64,000 nt of DNA, from positions 62,001 through 126,000 of the forward strand of contig NZ_JBBAXC010000008.1 in assembly GCF_037120725.1 (NCBI RefSeq). The letters are read 5' to 3'. Within the stretch, counting starts at the first letter, position 1; each line of letters starts with the position of its first letter. The translations under genes and the position numbers were made by a program. Source of the stretch: Bacillus spongiae (lineage in GTDB: Bacteria; Bacillota; Bacilli; Bacillales; Bacillaceae_K). Below the pieces are notes generated by a model. That model saw only the letters and a list, made by a program, of their open reading frames with translations. It did not search any database and was not told where the DNA came from. Of this stretch, positions 18,520-27,640 are shown one piece after another.

Positions 18520-19598
18520 TCCTCAATCTCCTCATTCTTTGTCGTCTTTTTATTTCCTGACATAAGCTTTATGCCCCCTCCTATTAACAACAAACAGATG
18601 ACCCCTGTTTGTAAATACGTATTAACCCAAGTGTAAAGATGAATATTCCAATATTCATATACAATGGGTGATACGATAGGGAAGAAAAGGTTTGTTGCAA
18701 GGTAATAAACACCAAGGAGAATAAGCCCGATCCCTATCCATTTCTGATGGTTGAGAAAATACGAGACAATCGGTTCATCTTCTAAAGGCTCTTGATCGTG
18801 TCTCGATGCTCTTTGTAGCCCATCAAAGAAGCTATAAAACCATATAATAGGAACAAAGAAGAGAAAAATCCCTAGGCGAAGGACATCTAATATATAGATG
18901 GAAAAGAGGAAGGCGGCCATTAATTGAATCCCTCTCTTTTGATATCCTAAGTAAAGATGACCTGCTCCAGGAAACATGGATAATAAGGTAGCTAATGTTC
19001 TGCTCTTTCGTCCCTCTGCATGGCGACTTTCAAAGTCTTCTAAAATGGAGTGGTCTGTTAGCTCTTTTCCAGCTTCCTTTTTATTTAATAACTGCATCGT
19101 ATCAAAGAAGTTGTAAACCCATAGTACTGGTAAAATTATTAAGAAAACGATAAATTCACCACGACCTGTAATAGCGGTCACAAATAAAATCATTGCTGCT
19201 ACTCCGAGGAATGAGGCTAAAAAGGTCATGCCTCGATTCATTAACCCGAGCTGGAAATGACCAAGCCCAGGGATAAGCGATAATACGATTGTGTAAAAGC
19301 GTTCTGAGCTTAATTCGGTCGTTTCTTTTCCTTCAATATTCGGCCGTTTTAACATTTTAGATGCCTTAATGGCTGTATAAATGATACTAATGACGTATAA
19401 AAGGAACCCTGCAAAAATGAATAAATAGGCAAAGGCGTCACTATAAGTCATTTCAGCAACCAAAATGCCAAATGGGAGCGAACCGAAAGTAGCCAACAGA
19501 ACCATAAGACCTATAAAACCATTGCCTAAGTACATTAAACCTGCACCTGGAATAAAGCCGAGTAAAACTGCTATAATTGGATTTTTTTGTTTCACCAT
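18516..19598 (-). CDS. Polytopic membrane protein with three internal PGxG repeats
   Basis: The 360-residue protein has about nine to ten hydrophobic segments. A unit of the form PGxGxxxxGxxxxGxxxL occurs three times, near residues 16 (GFIPGAGLMYLGNGFIGLM), 109 (IPGLGHFQLGLMNRGMTFL) and 209 (MFPGAGHLYLGYQKRGIQLM), so it probably arose by triplication of a TM2-like two-helix unit. The start follows the anti-sigma stop with no gap, and GAAAAGGAG is the ribosome site. Function unknown. Linkage to the ECF operon suggests an envelope role. Confidence 0.7.
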   Translation of the reverse strand: MVKQKNPIIAVLLGFIPGAGLMYLGNGFIGLMVLLATFGSLPFGILVAEMTYSDAFAYLFIFAGFLLYVISIIYTAIKASKMLKRPNIEGKETTELSSERFYTIVLSLIPGLGHFQLGLMNRGMTFLASFLGVAAMILFVTAITGRGEFIVFLIILPVLWVYNFFDTMQLLNKKEAGKELTDHSILEDFESRHAEGRKSRTLATLLSMFPGAGHLYLGYQKRGIQLMAAFLFSIYILDVLRLGIFLFFVPIIWFYSFFDGLQRASRHDQEPLEDEPIVSYFLNHQKWIGIGLILLGVYYLATNLFFPIVSPIVYEYWNIHLYTWVNTYLQTGVICLLLIGGGIKLMSGNKKTTKNEEIEE

Positions 19599-20033
19599 TT
19601 ATTTTTTCTCCTTTTCTTCTATTTTTTCCACCTTATCTAGGAAGGTGAGTACTTGCTCGGTGAAGGAAGGTTGTGTCTTTTGTTCAAATTTGGAAGATAC
19701 GTTGGTCAATTCAGAAAAGACCCCTGTTAACATTAGTAGAAAGGTCATCGCTGTTGCGAGTAGGTAGTGAAAGACTTTGTCTTCGTACCACTTCCTTCTA
19801 TAGATTGTCTTATCTGCTTCTTTAAAAGGAATTTTCTTCATCAACTCATCTGTATATAAGGAGGGTTCCGTTATAGTCGGAAGGTCTGTTTCAAGACTTT
19901 CAATGGCACTCATATAGCTTTCTAGACAATCGTCACATGAATAAAGATGTTGCTCATATTCATTTCGAACCTCATCATCAAGTAAATTCCCATTAATGTA
20001 ATCCTGCCATTCCGTTAGTGAATAATGCTTCAT
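19599..20033 (-). CDS. Zinc-finger anti-sigma factor
   Basis: I start it at the ATG whose complement is 20031-20033, six bases after a GGAGGAGGAG site; the longer frame to 20069 lies inside the sigma gene. The 144-residue product has the H-x3-C-x2-C anti-sigma zinc motif (HLYSCDDC) near residues 29-36 and one transmembrane helix (about 91-111). It should hold the upstream ECF sigma at the membrane. The start overlaps the sigma stop (ATGA), as is usual for such pairs. Confidence 0.88.
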   Translation of the reverse strand: MKHYSLTEWQDYINGNLLDDEVRNEYEQHLYSCDDCLESYMSAIESLETDLPTITEPSLYTDELMKKIPFKEADKTIYRRKWYEDKVFHYLLATAMTFLLMLTGVFSELTNVSSKFEQKTQPSFTEQVLTFLDKVEKIEEKEKK

Positions 20034-20593
20034 TGAAACTCCTCCTCCTTCCAATTTTTTTTCATCCATAATCGAGCGCGATATAACTTTGTCTCGATTG
20101 TTTTAATTTGAACATTTTGTTCATCCGCAAGTTGCTGATATGATTTTTCTTTTATATAGAATCCTTCGATGACTTCTCGATACGCTGGTGGTACCTTCGC
20201 AAGTTTTTTTCCTAACAATTGCTTTTGTTCTTTCCGAAGCAGCATGTTCTCAATTGTCTCTGTTCTATTTGCATCAATTGAGGGTGGAAGCTCGTCGACT
20301 AGCTCCTCACTTCGCCTTGCCTGCTTTCTTTTACAATCAATCGCATGGTGAACAGCGATGCGTGTGATCCATGTCTTAAAACCTTTCCCTTCATAGCTGA
20401 GGAGAGAGGAATAAATCTTAATCCAAACTTCCTGTGAGGCATCTTCTGCATCTTTTTGATTACGGAGAACACCGTATACACTTCGAAAGACATCGTTTTT
20501 ATATGTTTCGATGAGCAATCGGAAAGCATGTTCACTGCCATTCCTCGCTCGGTCAATGAGCGATTCAACCAACCTCTCTCCCCCCTTTTTCAT
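20030..20593 (-). CDS. ECF-subfamily RNA polymerase sigma factor
   Basis: A 187-residue protein with only sigma regions 2 (about 20-90, LIETYKNDVFRSVYGVLRNQKDAEDASQEVWIKIY) and 4 (about 125-180, VPPAYREVIEGFYIKEKSYQQLADEQNVQIKTIETKLYRARLWMKK), the ECF layout. AGGTGA lies four bases ahead of the ATG. It heads a four-gene operon with a zinc-finger anti-sigma and two membrane proteins. It cannot be assigned to a B. subtilis ECF factor by eye; SigV, SigW and YlaC are possible relatives. Confidence 0.92.
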   Translation of the reverse strand: MKKGGERLVESLIDRARNGSEHAFRLLIETYKNDVFRSVYGVLRNQKDAEDASQEVWIKIYSSLLSYEGKGFKTWITRIAVHHAIDCKRKQARRSEELVDELPPSIDANRTETIENMLLRKEQKQLLGKKLAKVPPAYREVIEGFYIKEKSYQQLADEQNVQIKTIETKLYRARLWMKKNWKEEEFQ

Positions 20594-21165
20594 GACGTCA
20601 CCTATATAGACGACAGAATTTTGCTAACCCCTACACTTTTTTAAAAAAAATATTAGGGTACTATTAATGATACCCAATTACGATTTAGAAGTATGCACTT
20701 AGTCTACGACCTATCATGGATCAGAACGGCTATGTACGAATAGTTAGGGACTCCTCTTTAGTAGTAAGCACGCAAATGGGATTGCTTATATGAACCGGTA
20801 TATGTTCTAAGTCTACTATAGCTAAGCTCATGGGAATGTTTGATTATTTTATGGTAGAAATTTTACGGTCTATTAATTTGATTACTTAATATCAAACAGT
20901 TCACTTTTATATTAATGTATTTTCTTTGTATTTTTCGCATGGAATTATTGATTGAATCGGCAGTAAGATCGTGTATTTTGGAAAAGTGCGGCTATACTAG
21001 TAGTGATGTAGTAAGAGAAGTAGGTCTTTGTTTTAATTGCAAAAGAGTAGTCATAGCCTATGCTTTTTCAAATAGTGTTCACGGAGATGTGGTAAACACT
21101 TTGTTTTTATCGTATATAATGGTGGTAAACTTTTTATTATTCATAATAGGATGAGGAGAATGTAA
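20594..21165. promoter_or_regulatory. Divergent intergenic region between the sigma operon and the resA-like gene
   Basis: A 572-base stretch. On the minus strand CGTCTATATAGG (about 20598-20614) resembles an ECF -10 with the CGTC core just ahead of the sigma gene, which would fit autoregulation, although the -35 is not clear. On the plus strand TATAAT (21115-21120) lies 46 bases ahead of the resA-like gene, between two copies of GGTAAAC. No convincing coding sequence: a 79-codon frame at 20915 has no ribosome site. Confidence 0.45.
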
Positions 21166-21714
21166 ATGAAGAAACGATATTTCTTTGGTCTATTCTTTCT
21201 ATTAATCAGTTTAATTTTTGCAGCTAATCTGCTATACGAAGGAAAAATGAAAGAGAAAGAGGTTTCGGCACAGTCTCAAGTAAGCTTAAACAAAGGAGCG
21301 ACCCCTCCTGACTTCACGTTAACGACAGTTGATGGAAAGGACATGACGTTATCTGCTTTAAAGGGGAAGAAGGTCATCTTAAATTTTTGGGCAACATGGT
21401 GTCCACCTTGTAAGGCAGAAATGCCCTATATGCAACAATATTATGAGACCTTTCAAAAAGAGCATAATGTAGAAATCGTCGCAGTGAATTTAACAAGTGA
21501 GGATAATGGCCCTAGCGCGGTTCAAAAATTTATTAAAGATTATCAATTGACCTTTCCAGTCCTTTTAGATAAATCGGGAGAAGTAGCCGATAGCTATAAG
21601 GTGTTATCCATTCCCACTACTTATTTTCTTACTTCTGATGGACATATTTACGAAAAAAGGATAGGTCCAATGAGTGAGGAGATGTTGAGTGATATAGTCC
21701 AACAAATGCCATAA
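21166..21714 (+). CDS. ResA/TlpA-like membrane-anchored thiol-disulfide oxidoreductase
   Basis: This 182-residue protein has an N-terminal signal anchor (about 4-22) and an extracytoplasmic thioredoxin domain with WCPPC (FWATWCPPCKAEMPY, about residues 76-92) and cis-Pro SIPTTYFL. WCPPC-type proteins reduce apocytochrome c heme-binding cysteines (ResA, CcmG) or sporulation proteins (StoA). It is monocistronic here, away from any res operon, so ResA versus StoA cannot be decided. GATGAGGAG precedes the ATG. Confidence 0.85.
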   Translation: MKKRYFFGLFFLLISLIFAANLLYEGKMKEKEVSAQSQVSLNKGATPPDFTLTTVDGKDMTLSALKGKKVILNFWATWCPPCKAEMPYMQQYYETFQKEHNVEIVAVNLTSEDNGPSAVQKFIKDYQLTFPVLLDKSGEVADSYKVLSIPTTYFLTSDGHIYEKRIGPMSEEMLSDIVQQMP

Positions 21715-21941
21715 TGATTTCGAAGAAGAGGATCACATTAGCTTGACTAAGAAGGGGTATTGAGAGGGAAATGTTAAGATTACTAAACACGTCACAATGG
21801 TTAATTAATTCGCATTTAATGATTGATATTGAGAGATTAGTAGGAAGAGTTCATAATAGGAAAAGAGCGGGCTATTCCAGTTTTGCTTAGGTTCGATTGA
21901 CAATAACAAACATACACTACAATTTAGAAGGTGGAGATAAG

Positions 21942-23096
21942 ATGAAGTTTGGTTCAAAAGTCGTGCATGGATATAAACAAACGAGAAACATTCAGAGTAA
22001 AGCAACTCCCATCTATCAAACCTCCGTTTTCTCTTTTTCTTCCTTAGAAGAACTGGAAAGCTATTATACAGGTGAATCACCTTATTTATATTCAAGGGTA
22101 GGGAATCCGAATACAGATGAATTAGGGCAGACGGTGGCTGGGTTAGAGGGGGCGCCGAGTGGCGTCGCTGCATCATCTGGACTTGGTGCCATCTTAGCGG
22201 GAATTTTAGGAATTGCTCAAGCTGGAGATCACCTTATTGCAGCAAAGGATTTGTACGGTGGCACGTATCATCTCTTAGCTACTGAGCTAAGCGCATTTGG
22301 AATAAGTGTCTCATTTGTTGATTTTGCTAATAAGCAGGAAATCGTAAAGGCTATTCGTAAGGAAACGAAGCTCCTATTCTCAGAAACCGTAACAAATCCT
22401 TTCCTGCGGATTGAAAACATTGCCCATTTATCGACGTTGGCAAAACAACATGAACTCAGTTTAATGATTGATAATACGTTTTCGACACCTTATTTTGTAC
22501 AGCCATATAAGCTAGGAGCAGATGTAGTTGTCCATAGTGCGACAAAATACATAGGGGGCCATAGTGATGTGACTGCAGGAGTAATCATCGGGGGTGAGCA
22601 GCTGATGGGAAAGGTTCGGGAAAAGGTGGTTAATCTTGGCCTTAATTTAAGCCCTTTTGAAGCATGGCTTGCTTCTAGAGGGGTGAAGACACTGGCTCTT
22701 CGCATGAATCAGCAGGCCAGAAATGCGGAACGATTAGCACAATCCTTAAGGCAACATAATAAAATAAAAAAGGTTTACTATCCAGATGGGCTGTCCCATA
22801 AAGGAAATGGAGCCATTGTCACAATTGAATTAGTAGAAGGCGTCGATATGAGCGTGTTTTTCACTTCGTTAAGTTGGATTAAAATTGTTCCTTCTTTAGC
22901 AGGAGTTGAAACGACCGTTTCTTATCCGCTTGGAACGAGTCATCGAGCTTTGCCAAAAGAAGCTCAGGAAGAACTCGGCATTAACGAAAGAGTTGTGCGT
23001 ATATCGGTAGGAATTGAAGAAGAAGAGGATATTGTGAAGCAATTCCAAGATGCTCTCTCACATATAAAGATGCAAAAGGGTTCAAGTAAGCAGTGA
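21942..23096 (+). CDS. Cys/Met-metabolism PLP enzyme (cystathionine synthase/lyase family)
   Basis: The 384-residue protein starts at ATG 21942 with GGTGGAG seven bases upstream; an earlier frame start at 21897 lacks a site. Family marks are YSRVGNPN, the DNTFSTPYF segment and the PLP lysine in HSATKYIGGHSDVTAG. It belongs with cystathionine gamma-synthase, cystathionine beta-lyase and methionine gamma-lyase; the exact reaction cannot be settled from sequence. It precedes an S-box-controlled metY-metX pair, so a sulfur-amino-acid role is likely. Confidence 0.85.
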   Translation: MKFGSKVVHGYKQTRNIQSKATPIYQTSVFSFSSLEELESYYTGESPYLYSRVGNPNTDELGQTVAGLEGAPSGVAASSGLGAILAGILGIAQAGDHLIAAKDLYGGTYHLLATELSAFGISVSFVDFANKQEIVKAIRKETKLLFSETVTNPFLRIENIAHLSTLAKQHELSLMIDNTFSTPYFVQPYKLGADVVVHSATKYIGGHSDVTAGVIIGGEQLMGKVREKVVNLGLNLSPFEAWLASRGVKTLALRMNQQARNAERLAQSLRQHNKIKKVYYPDGLSHKGNGAIVTIELVEGVDMSVFFTSLSWIKIVPSLAGVETTVSYPLGTSHRALPKEAQEELGINERVVRISVGIEEEEDIVKQFQDALSHIKMQKGSSKQ

Positions 23097-23133
23097 ATGA
23101 AAGAATATTTATTAGAAAATTCAGAATAAATGA

Positions 23134-23162
23134 TTGACGTTAACACAGTCATACTCTATAAT
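23134..23162 (+). promoter_or_regulatory. Sigma-A promoter of the S-box metY-metX operon
   Basis: TTGACG (23134-23139), 17-base spacer, TATAAT (23157-23162). It lies about 35 bases ahead of the SAM riboswitch. Confidence 0.85.
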
Positions 23163-23197
23163 CTTTATAAGCCATGAATAATGATTACAATTTAATA

Positions 23198-23356
23198 CTC
23201 TTATCGAGAGTGGCGGAGGGAATAGGCCCTGCGAAGCCCGGCAACCTTCAAGTGAACAACACTTGAAAAGGTGCTAAATCCTACAGGTCATAACCTGGAA
23301 GATGAGAGGAGGAGTTTGTAAGTTTGCCCTCTTCTTACGGAAGAGGGTTTTTTACT
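23198..23356 (+). promoter_or_regulatory. SAM-I (S-box) riboswitch with transcription terminator
   Basis: The aptamer spans 23198-23309: P1 arms CTCTTATC and GATGAGAG enclose the invariant GGCGGAGGGA-like, GCCCGGCAACC and GGTGCTAAATCC segments. The expression platform is an eight-bp hairpin (23327-23334 with 23340-23347) followed by six T residues. The GAGGAGG part at the P1 3' side can pair with the terminator arm as antiterminator. SAM binding should therefore stop transcription before metY. Confidence 0.97.
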
Positions 23357-23442
23357 GTTCTTTTTTACTCTCCACGCTCATTTTTCCCCATCCGACTATG
23401 TCATTGGCCATCGACTTTAGAATCTCTTAAGGAGGAATAAAG

Positions 23443-24753
23443 ATGACAGAAAAAACATTTGAGGTTGAGACGTTATTACTGCACGGAGGTCAGACTCCAG
23501 ATGCTACGACAGGATCGAGAGCTGTGCCGATTTATCAGACTACTTCTTTTGTATTTGACAATTGTGACCACGCTGCAAAGCTGTTTGCTTTACAAGAGCC
23601 AGGGAACATTTATACGCGCATTGGAAATCCAACGGTTGATGTATTGGAAAAACGGTTGGCATTATTAGAGGGAGGAGTAGGAGCGCTTGCTGTTTCATCA
23701 GGTATGGCAGCAATATCATTAGCTATATTAAATATTGCTCATGCTGGCGATGAGGTTGTCGCAGCTTCTTCCTTATACGGCGGAACATATAATTTATTTT
23801 CAACTACTTTACCGAAATATGGGATTAATGTAAGGTTTGTTGACCCAGCAAATCCAGAAAATTTTCGCCAAGCCATTACGCCAAAGACGAAAGCGGTGTT
23901 TGGAGAAATTATTGGAAATCCGAGCTTAGATGTTTTAGATGTGGAAAAGGTTGCTGATATTGCTCATGAATGTGGTGTCCCCCTCATTATAGATAATACA
24001 TTTGCTACGCCATACCTTTGTCAACCACTTAAGTATGGGGCGGATATTGTCGTTCATTCCGCCACGAAGTGGATTGGGGGACACGGAACAGCGATTGGGG
24101 GTATTGTCGTAGATGGGGGAAAATTTGATTGGACAAATGGGAAATTCCCAGGACTTACAGAACCTGATTCGAGCTATCATGGTTTGAGGTATGCGACAGA
24201 TATTGGGGAAGCCGCTTTTATTATTAAACTTCGTGTTCAACTATTACGAGATATAGGGGCGTGCTTAAGTCCTCAAAATGCCTTTTTACTTTTACAAGGA
24301 CTTGAAACTTTACACTTGCGGATGGACCGTCATAACGATAATGCCTTTTCTATAGCTCAGTATTTGGAAAAACATGAAGATGTTGCTTGGGTTTCGTATC
24401 CTGGCTTAGCATCTCATCAAACAAAGCCGCTAGCAGAGAAGTACCTAAAAACCGGGTATGGATCAATTGTTAATTTTGGCATTAAAGGTGGGCGAGAAGT
24501 AGGTAGAACTATTATCGACTCCGTCAATTTATGGTCGCATGTTGCAAATGTAGGGGATGCAAAATCGCTCATTATTCACCCTGCTTCAACGACTCATCAA
24601 CAGTTAAGTGTAGATGAAATGTTAACGACAGGCGTCACGGAAGAGTTAATTCGCTTGTCGGTAGGGTTGGAATCAAAAAATGATTTAATAGCAGACTTAT
24701 CCGATGCCATACTAAAAGCCAAAAAATTCACCTCGACAATCCCGCAATCATAA
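23443..24753 (+). CDS. metY: O-acetylhomoserine sulfhydrylase
   Basis: A 436-residue PLP enzyme of the Cys/Met family, longer than the cystathionine enzymes as is typical of MetY. The PLP lysine lies in [16 protein letters not shown], and [12 protein letters not shown] and [11 protein letters not shown] are present. It makes homocysteine from O-acetylhomoserine and sulfide. It is preceded by TAAGGAGGA, controlled by the SAM riboswitch, and followed after 11 bases by metX, which makes its substrate. The pair gives direct sulfhydrylation to methionine. Confidence 0.93.
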   Translation: MTEKTFEVETLLLHGGQTPDATTGSRAVPIYQTTSFVFDNCDHAAKLFALQEPGNIYTRIGNPTVDVLEKRLALLEGGVGALAVSSGMAAISLAILNIAHAGDEVVAASSLYGGTYNLFSTTLPKYGINVRFVDPANPENFRQAITPKTKAVFGEIIGNPSLDVLDVEKVADIAHECGVPLIIDNTFATPYLCQPLKYGADIVVHSATKWIGGHGTAIGGIVVDGGKFDWTNGKFPGLTEPDSSYHGLRYATDIGEAAFIIKLRVQLLRDIGACLSPQNAFLLLQGLETLHLRMDRHNDNAFSIAQYLEKHEDVAWVSYPGLASHQTKPLAEKYLKTGYGSIVNFGIKGGREVGRTIIDSVNLWSHVANVGDAKSLIIHPASTTHQQLSVDEMLTTGVTEELIRLSVGLESKNDLIADLSDAILKAKKFTSTIPQS

Positions 24754-24764
24754 GGAGGGGCAAG

Positions 24765-25835
24765 GTGAGAAGAGAAGGAAAAGTCATTCTCAATAATTTT
24801 TGCTTTCAGGACGGAACGGAACTATCTAAGGTGGAAATTGCCTATGAATGGGTTGGTGAGGAGCATAACCCATTTATTCTCATTTGTCATGCTCTAACAG
24901 GTGATCATCGAGCAGCCGGAACGGAGAAGAATCCGGGGTGGTGGCATGAGGTAATTGGTCCGAAAAAAACGATAGATACGGACCGGTTTCAAGTGATTAC
25001 GTTAAATGTTTTGGGAGGCTGTCATGGTAGTAGTGGCCCAATGTCCATTAATACATTAACAAATGAACCTTATCGACTTACCTTTCCCCCCGTAACGATT
25101 CGTGATATTGTTCATTCCCATCGGGCTGCATTGGATGTGCTAGGGATAAATGAGGTAGAGGCAGTCATTGGGGGGTCATTAGGGGGAATGCAGGCTCTAG
25201 AGTGGGGTCTATTATACCCCACATTTATGAACCGCTTAGTCGTTTTAGCAGCGACCCCTTTTTTAAGTGATTATGCTATTGCTTTTAATACAATTGGGAC
25301 GCTTGCTATTCAAAACGACCCAAAATGGGATAACGGGAATTATGACCAATCCTCTGATTTAAGAGGTCTTGAGATAGCTAGAATGGCAGGAATGGTGACG
25401 TATCGAAGTAGAGAGGTATGGAATGAAACGTTTAATAGGAAAAAAGCTGATAACGACGTTTTTGAAGTGGAATCTTATTTAGCCTATCATGGAAAAAATC
25501 TCGCTCACCGGTTTGATGCAAATAGCTACTTACTTCTTATGAAAGCGATGAATTCTCATGATATTGGTTCTGGCAGAGGCGGTTGGAAGCGTGCCGCAAA
25601 ACAATATAAATCAAAGGTAAAGATAATTGCTTTTCAAGGGGATTTACTTTACCCAAGTGATGCTCTAAGCGAGTTAAGTGAGCTTGTGCCGAAGGGAGAG
25701 TTTCATGAAGTAAAGCTAAAGGTGGGGCACGATGGTTTCCTTGTTCAATTTGAAAAATGGGAATACCTTATTTCAACGTATTTACCAAAGCTGATGAAAG
25801 ACGACCAAAAAGGAAACAATGTTATATCAGGCTAA
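24765..25835 (+). CDS. metX: Homoserine O-acetyltransferase
   Basis: A 356-residue alpha/beta hydrolase-fold enzyme from a GTG start (AAGGAGGGG four bases upstream). Conserved parts are LTGDHRA, the oxyanion segment GGCHGSSGP, nucleophile elbow GGSLGGMQALEW and the C-terminal catalytic GHDGFL. It activates homoserine with acetyl-CoA for MetY. Substrate choice (acetyl versus succinyl) cannot be proved by eye, but MetX pairing with MetY favours acetyl. Confidence 0.93.
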   Translation: MRREGKVILNNFCFQDGTELSKVEIAYEWVGEEHNPFILICHALTGDHRAAGTEKNPGWWHEVIGPKKTIDTDRFQVITLNVLGGCHGSSGPMSINTLTNEPYRLTFPPVTIRDIVHSHRAALDVLGINEVEAVIGGSLGGMQALEWGLLYPTFMNRLVVLAATPFLSDYAIAFNTIGTLAIQNDPKWDNGNYDQSSDLRGLEIARMAGMVTYRSREVWNETFNRKKADNDVFEVESYLAYHGKNLAHRFDANSYLLLMKAMNSHDIGSGRGGWKRAAKQYKSKVKIIAFQGDLLYPSDALSELSELVPKGEFHEVKLKVGHDGFLVQFEKWEYLISTYLPKLMKDDQKGNNVISG

Positions 25836-25922
25836 AAAATCGTTCCAATCAATGAGTCAATAATAATCGAATTTTGCTTCAGTTCTATCTTGTCCACCCT
25901 AATGCATATAAATAGGGTAACA

Positions 25923-25962
25923 AAGACATTGCACATTTGTTTTTGTGTGATGTCTTTTTCTT
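25923..25962 (+). terminator. Terminator after metYX
   Basis: AAAGACATTGCACA (25923-25936) pairs imperfectly with TGTGTGATGTCTTT and runs into TTTTC. Confidence 0.7.
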
Positions 25963-25997
25963 GTATTCTATGATCTTTTAGGGAGGGAATGGGTGAG

Positions 25998-27434
25998 ATG
26001 GGGAAGAAATATAGATTCCTAATAGGTATTCTCCTCATATTGTTGGTGAGTGGGGTAGGGTACGGTGTGTATAAATGGTATTCAGAAAAGCAGTCCATCA
26101 CGAAAATCCCACAACAGATTGAGCAAGTGAATGAAGATCTTCGTAAGGTAGAAATGGCCTATGAATTGATTTTAAGTAAATATGTAGAAGGAGTAGAAGA
26201 AGCGACATTAGTCGAAGGTGCGATTCAAGGGATGTTAAAAACACTAGATGACCCTTATTCAGTCTATATGGATGCTCAAACAGCGGCACAATTTAATGAT
26301 TCCCTTGATTCTTCTTTCGAAGGGATTGGTGCGGAAGTCACAGAGGTTGATGGCAAAATTAAAATTGTGGCTCCTTTTAAAAATTCACCAGCGGAGAAAG
26401 CAGGACTAAAGCCAAACGATGAAATCATGAAAGTAGATGGGGAGAGTTTAGAAGGTAAGGATGTATATGAGGCAACGCTAAAAATTCGCGGAAAAGAAGG
26501 GACTACTGTTCGATTAGAAATTAAGCGCGAAGGCTTGGTAGACCCGATTGAAGTATCTGTACAAAGAGCGGAAATCCCAAATGAGTCCGTTCATTATGGA
26601 ATGAAAGGTGATAGTCGCCAACCAATTGGATACGTAGAGATTACGTCTTTTTCCGAAAATACGGCTGAAGAATTTCAACAGGCACTGACGGATTTAGAGG
26701 AGGAAGCCCTGACAGGTTTAATTATTGATGTAAGAGGGAATCCTGGGGGGCTTTTAAAGGCAGTTGAGCAAATTTCCGCACAGCTTGTGGCAGGAGAAAA
26801 GCCTTATTTTCAAATACAAGAGAGAAGTGGTGAAAAAAGACCATATTACTCTCCGTTAAAAAAGAAGAAACCTTATCCGATTGCGGTCCTAATAGATGAA
26901 GGGAGTGCATCTGCATCGGAAATACTAGCTGGTGCTCTTTCTGAAGCAGGTCAATACCCTTTAATAGGTGTTAAAACCTTTGGTAAAGGTACTGTTCAGC
27001 AGGCTATTCCACTTGGAGATGGTAGCAACATAAAAATGACAACATTCAAATGGTTAACTCCAGATGGAAATTGGATTCATCGAAAAGGAATACAACCGAC
27101 AATTGAAGTTGAGCAACCATCCTTTTTTCATACACACCCACTGCAAATAGAGCAACCGTTAAAAGTAGAAATGAACGATGAAGCCGTTAAGCGTGCTCAA
27201 GAAATGTTGTATGGATTAGGGTATGGGCCAGGAAGAACAGATGGTTATTTTAGTATGCAAACCGAAAAAGCGGTAAAAGCATTTCAAGTCACAAACTCCT
27301 TAGCTGTTACAGGTGTAATTGATAAGAAAACAGCAAATAAACTGGAAGAAGTCATTCAACAAGAGACTGAATTAGAGAAGAATGATATACAGCTTCAAGC
27401 AGCCATTCATTATTTGTCTGCGCAAGATGAATGA
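25998..27434 (+). CDS. ctpB: C-terminal processing serine protease CtpB
   Basis: I choose ATG 25998 (GGAGGG ten bases upstream); ATG 25989 lies too close to the site. The 478-residue S41 protease has an N-terminal membrane anchor (about 8-26), a PDZ domain (about 95-180), the catalytic Ser in DEGSASASEIL and Lys in FGKGTVQ, and a C-terminal peptidoglycan-binding domain (about 395-450). In B. subtilis CtpB cleaves SpoIVFA to activate pro-sigma-K processing during sporulation. The position between the ftsEX region and minJ matches B. subtilis. Confidence 0.94.
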   Translation: MGKKYRFLIGILLILLVSGVGYGVYKWYSEKQSITKIPQQIEQVNEDLRKVEMAYELILSKYVEGVEEATLVEGAIQGMLKTLDDPYSVYMDAQTAAQFNDSLDSSFEGIGAEVTEVDGKIKIVAPFKNSPAEKAGLKPNDEIMKVDGESLEGKDVYEATLKIRGKEGTTVRLEIKREGLVDPIEVSVQRAEIPNESVHYGMKGDSRQPIGYVEITSFSENTAEEFQQALTDLEEEALTGLIIDVRGNPGGLLKAVEQISAQLVAGEKPYFQIQERSGEKRPYYSPLKKKKPYPIAVLIDEGSASASEILAGALSEAGQYPLIGVKTFGKGTVQQAIPLGDGSNIKMTTFKWLTPDGNWIHRKGIQPTIEVEQPSFFHTHPLQIEQPLKVEMNDEAVKRAQEMLYGLGYGPGRTDGYFSMQTEKAVKAFQVTNSLAVTGVIDKKTANKLEEVIQQETELEKNDIQLQAAIHYLSAQDE

Positions 27435-27450
27435 GTCAGGCCTAAATCAT

Positions 27451-27477
27451 AAACCACTTCCTTCTTGGAGGTGGTTT
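27451..27477 (+). terminator. Hairpin after ctpB
   Basis: AAACCACTTCC and GGAGGTGGTTT form an 11-bp stem with one G-U pair and a five-base loop, 16 bases after the stop. The tail is only weakly T-rich. Confidence 0.7.
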
Positions 27478-27640
27478 ATCTATGTTGTTCGATTCAATCA
27501 AGTTCTCTTTATTAATAGAAATTTAGACAAGGGGAAACTCTTTAGAAAAACGAATGAATTAGAAAGAGATGAATAAAAAAGTTCAATCATTTTCTACCTG
27601 TTTTACGGAATAAATTGCGTCTTTTCTTAAGTGATGACTT

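Noticed and set aside
20915-21154. 79-codon plus-strand frame in the sigma/resA-like intergenic region
   Set aside because: No ribosome site, no family pattern, and it contains promoter-like elements of the next gene.
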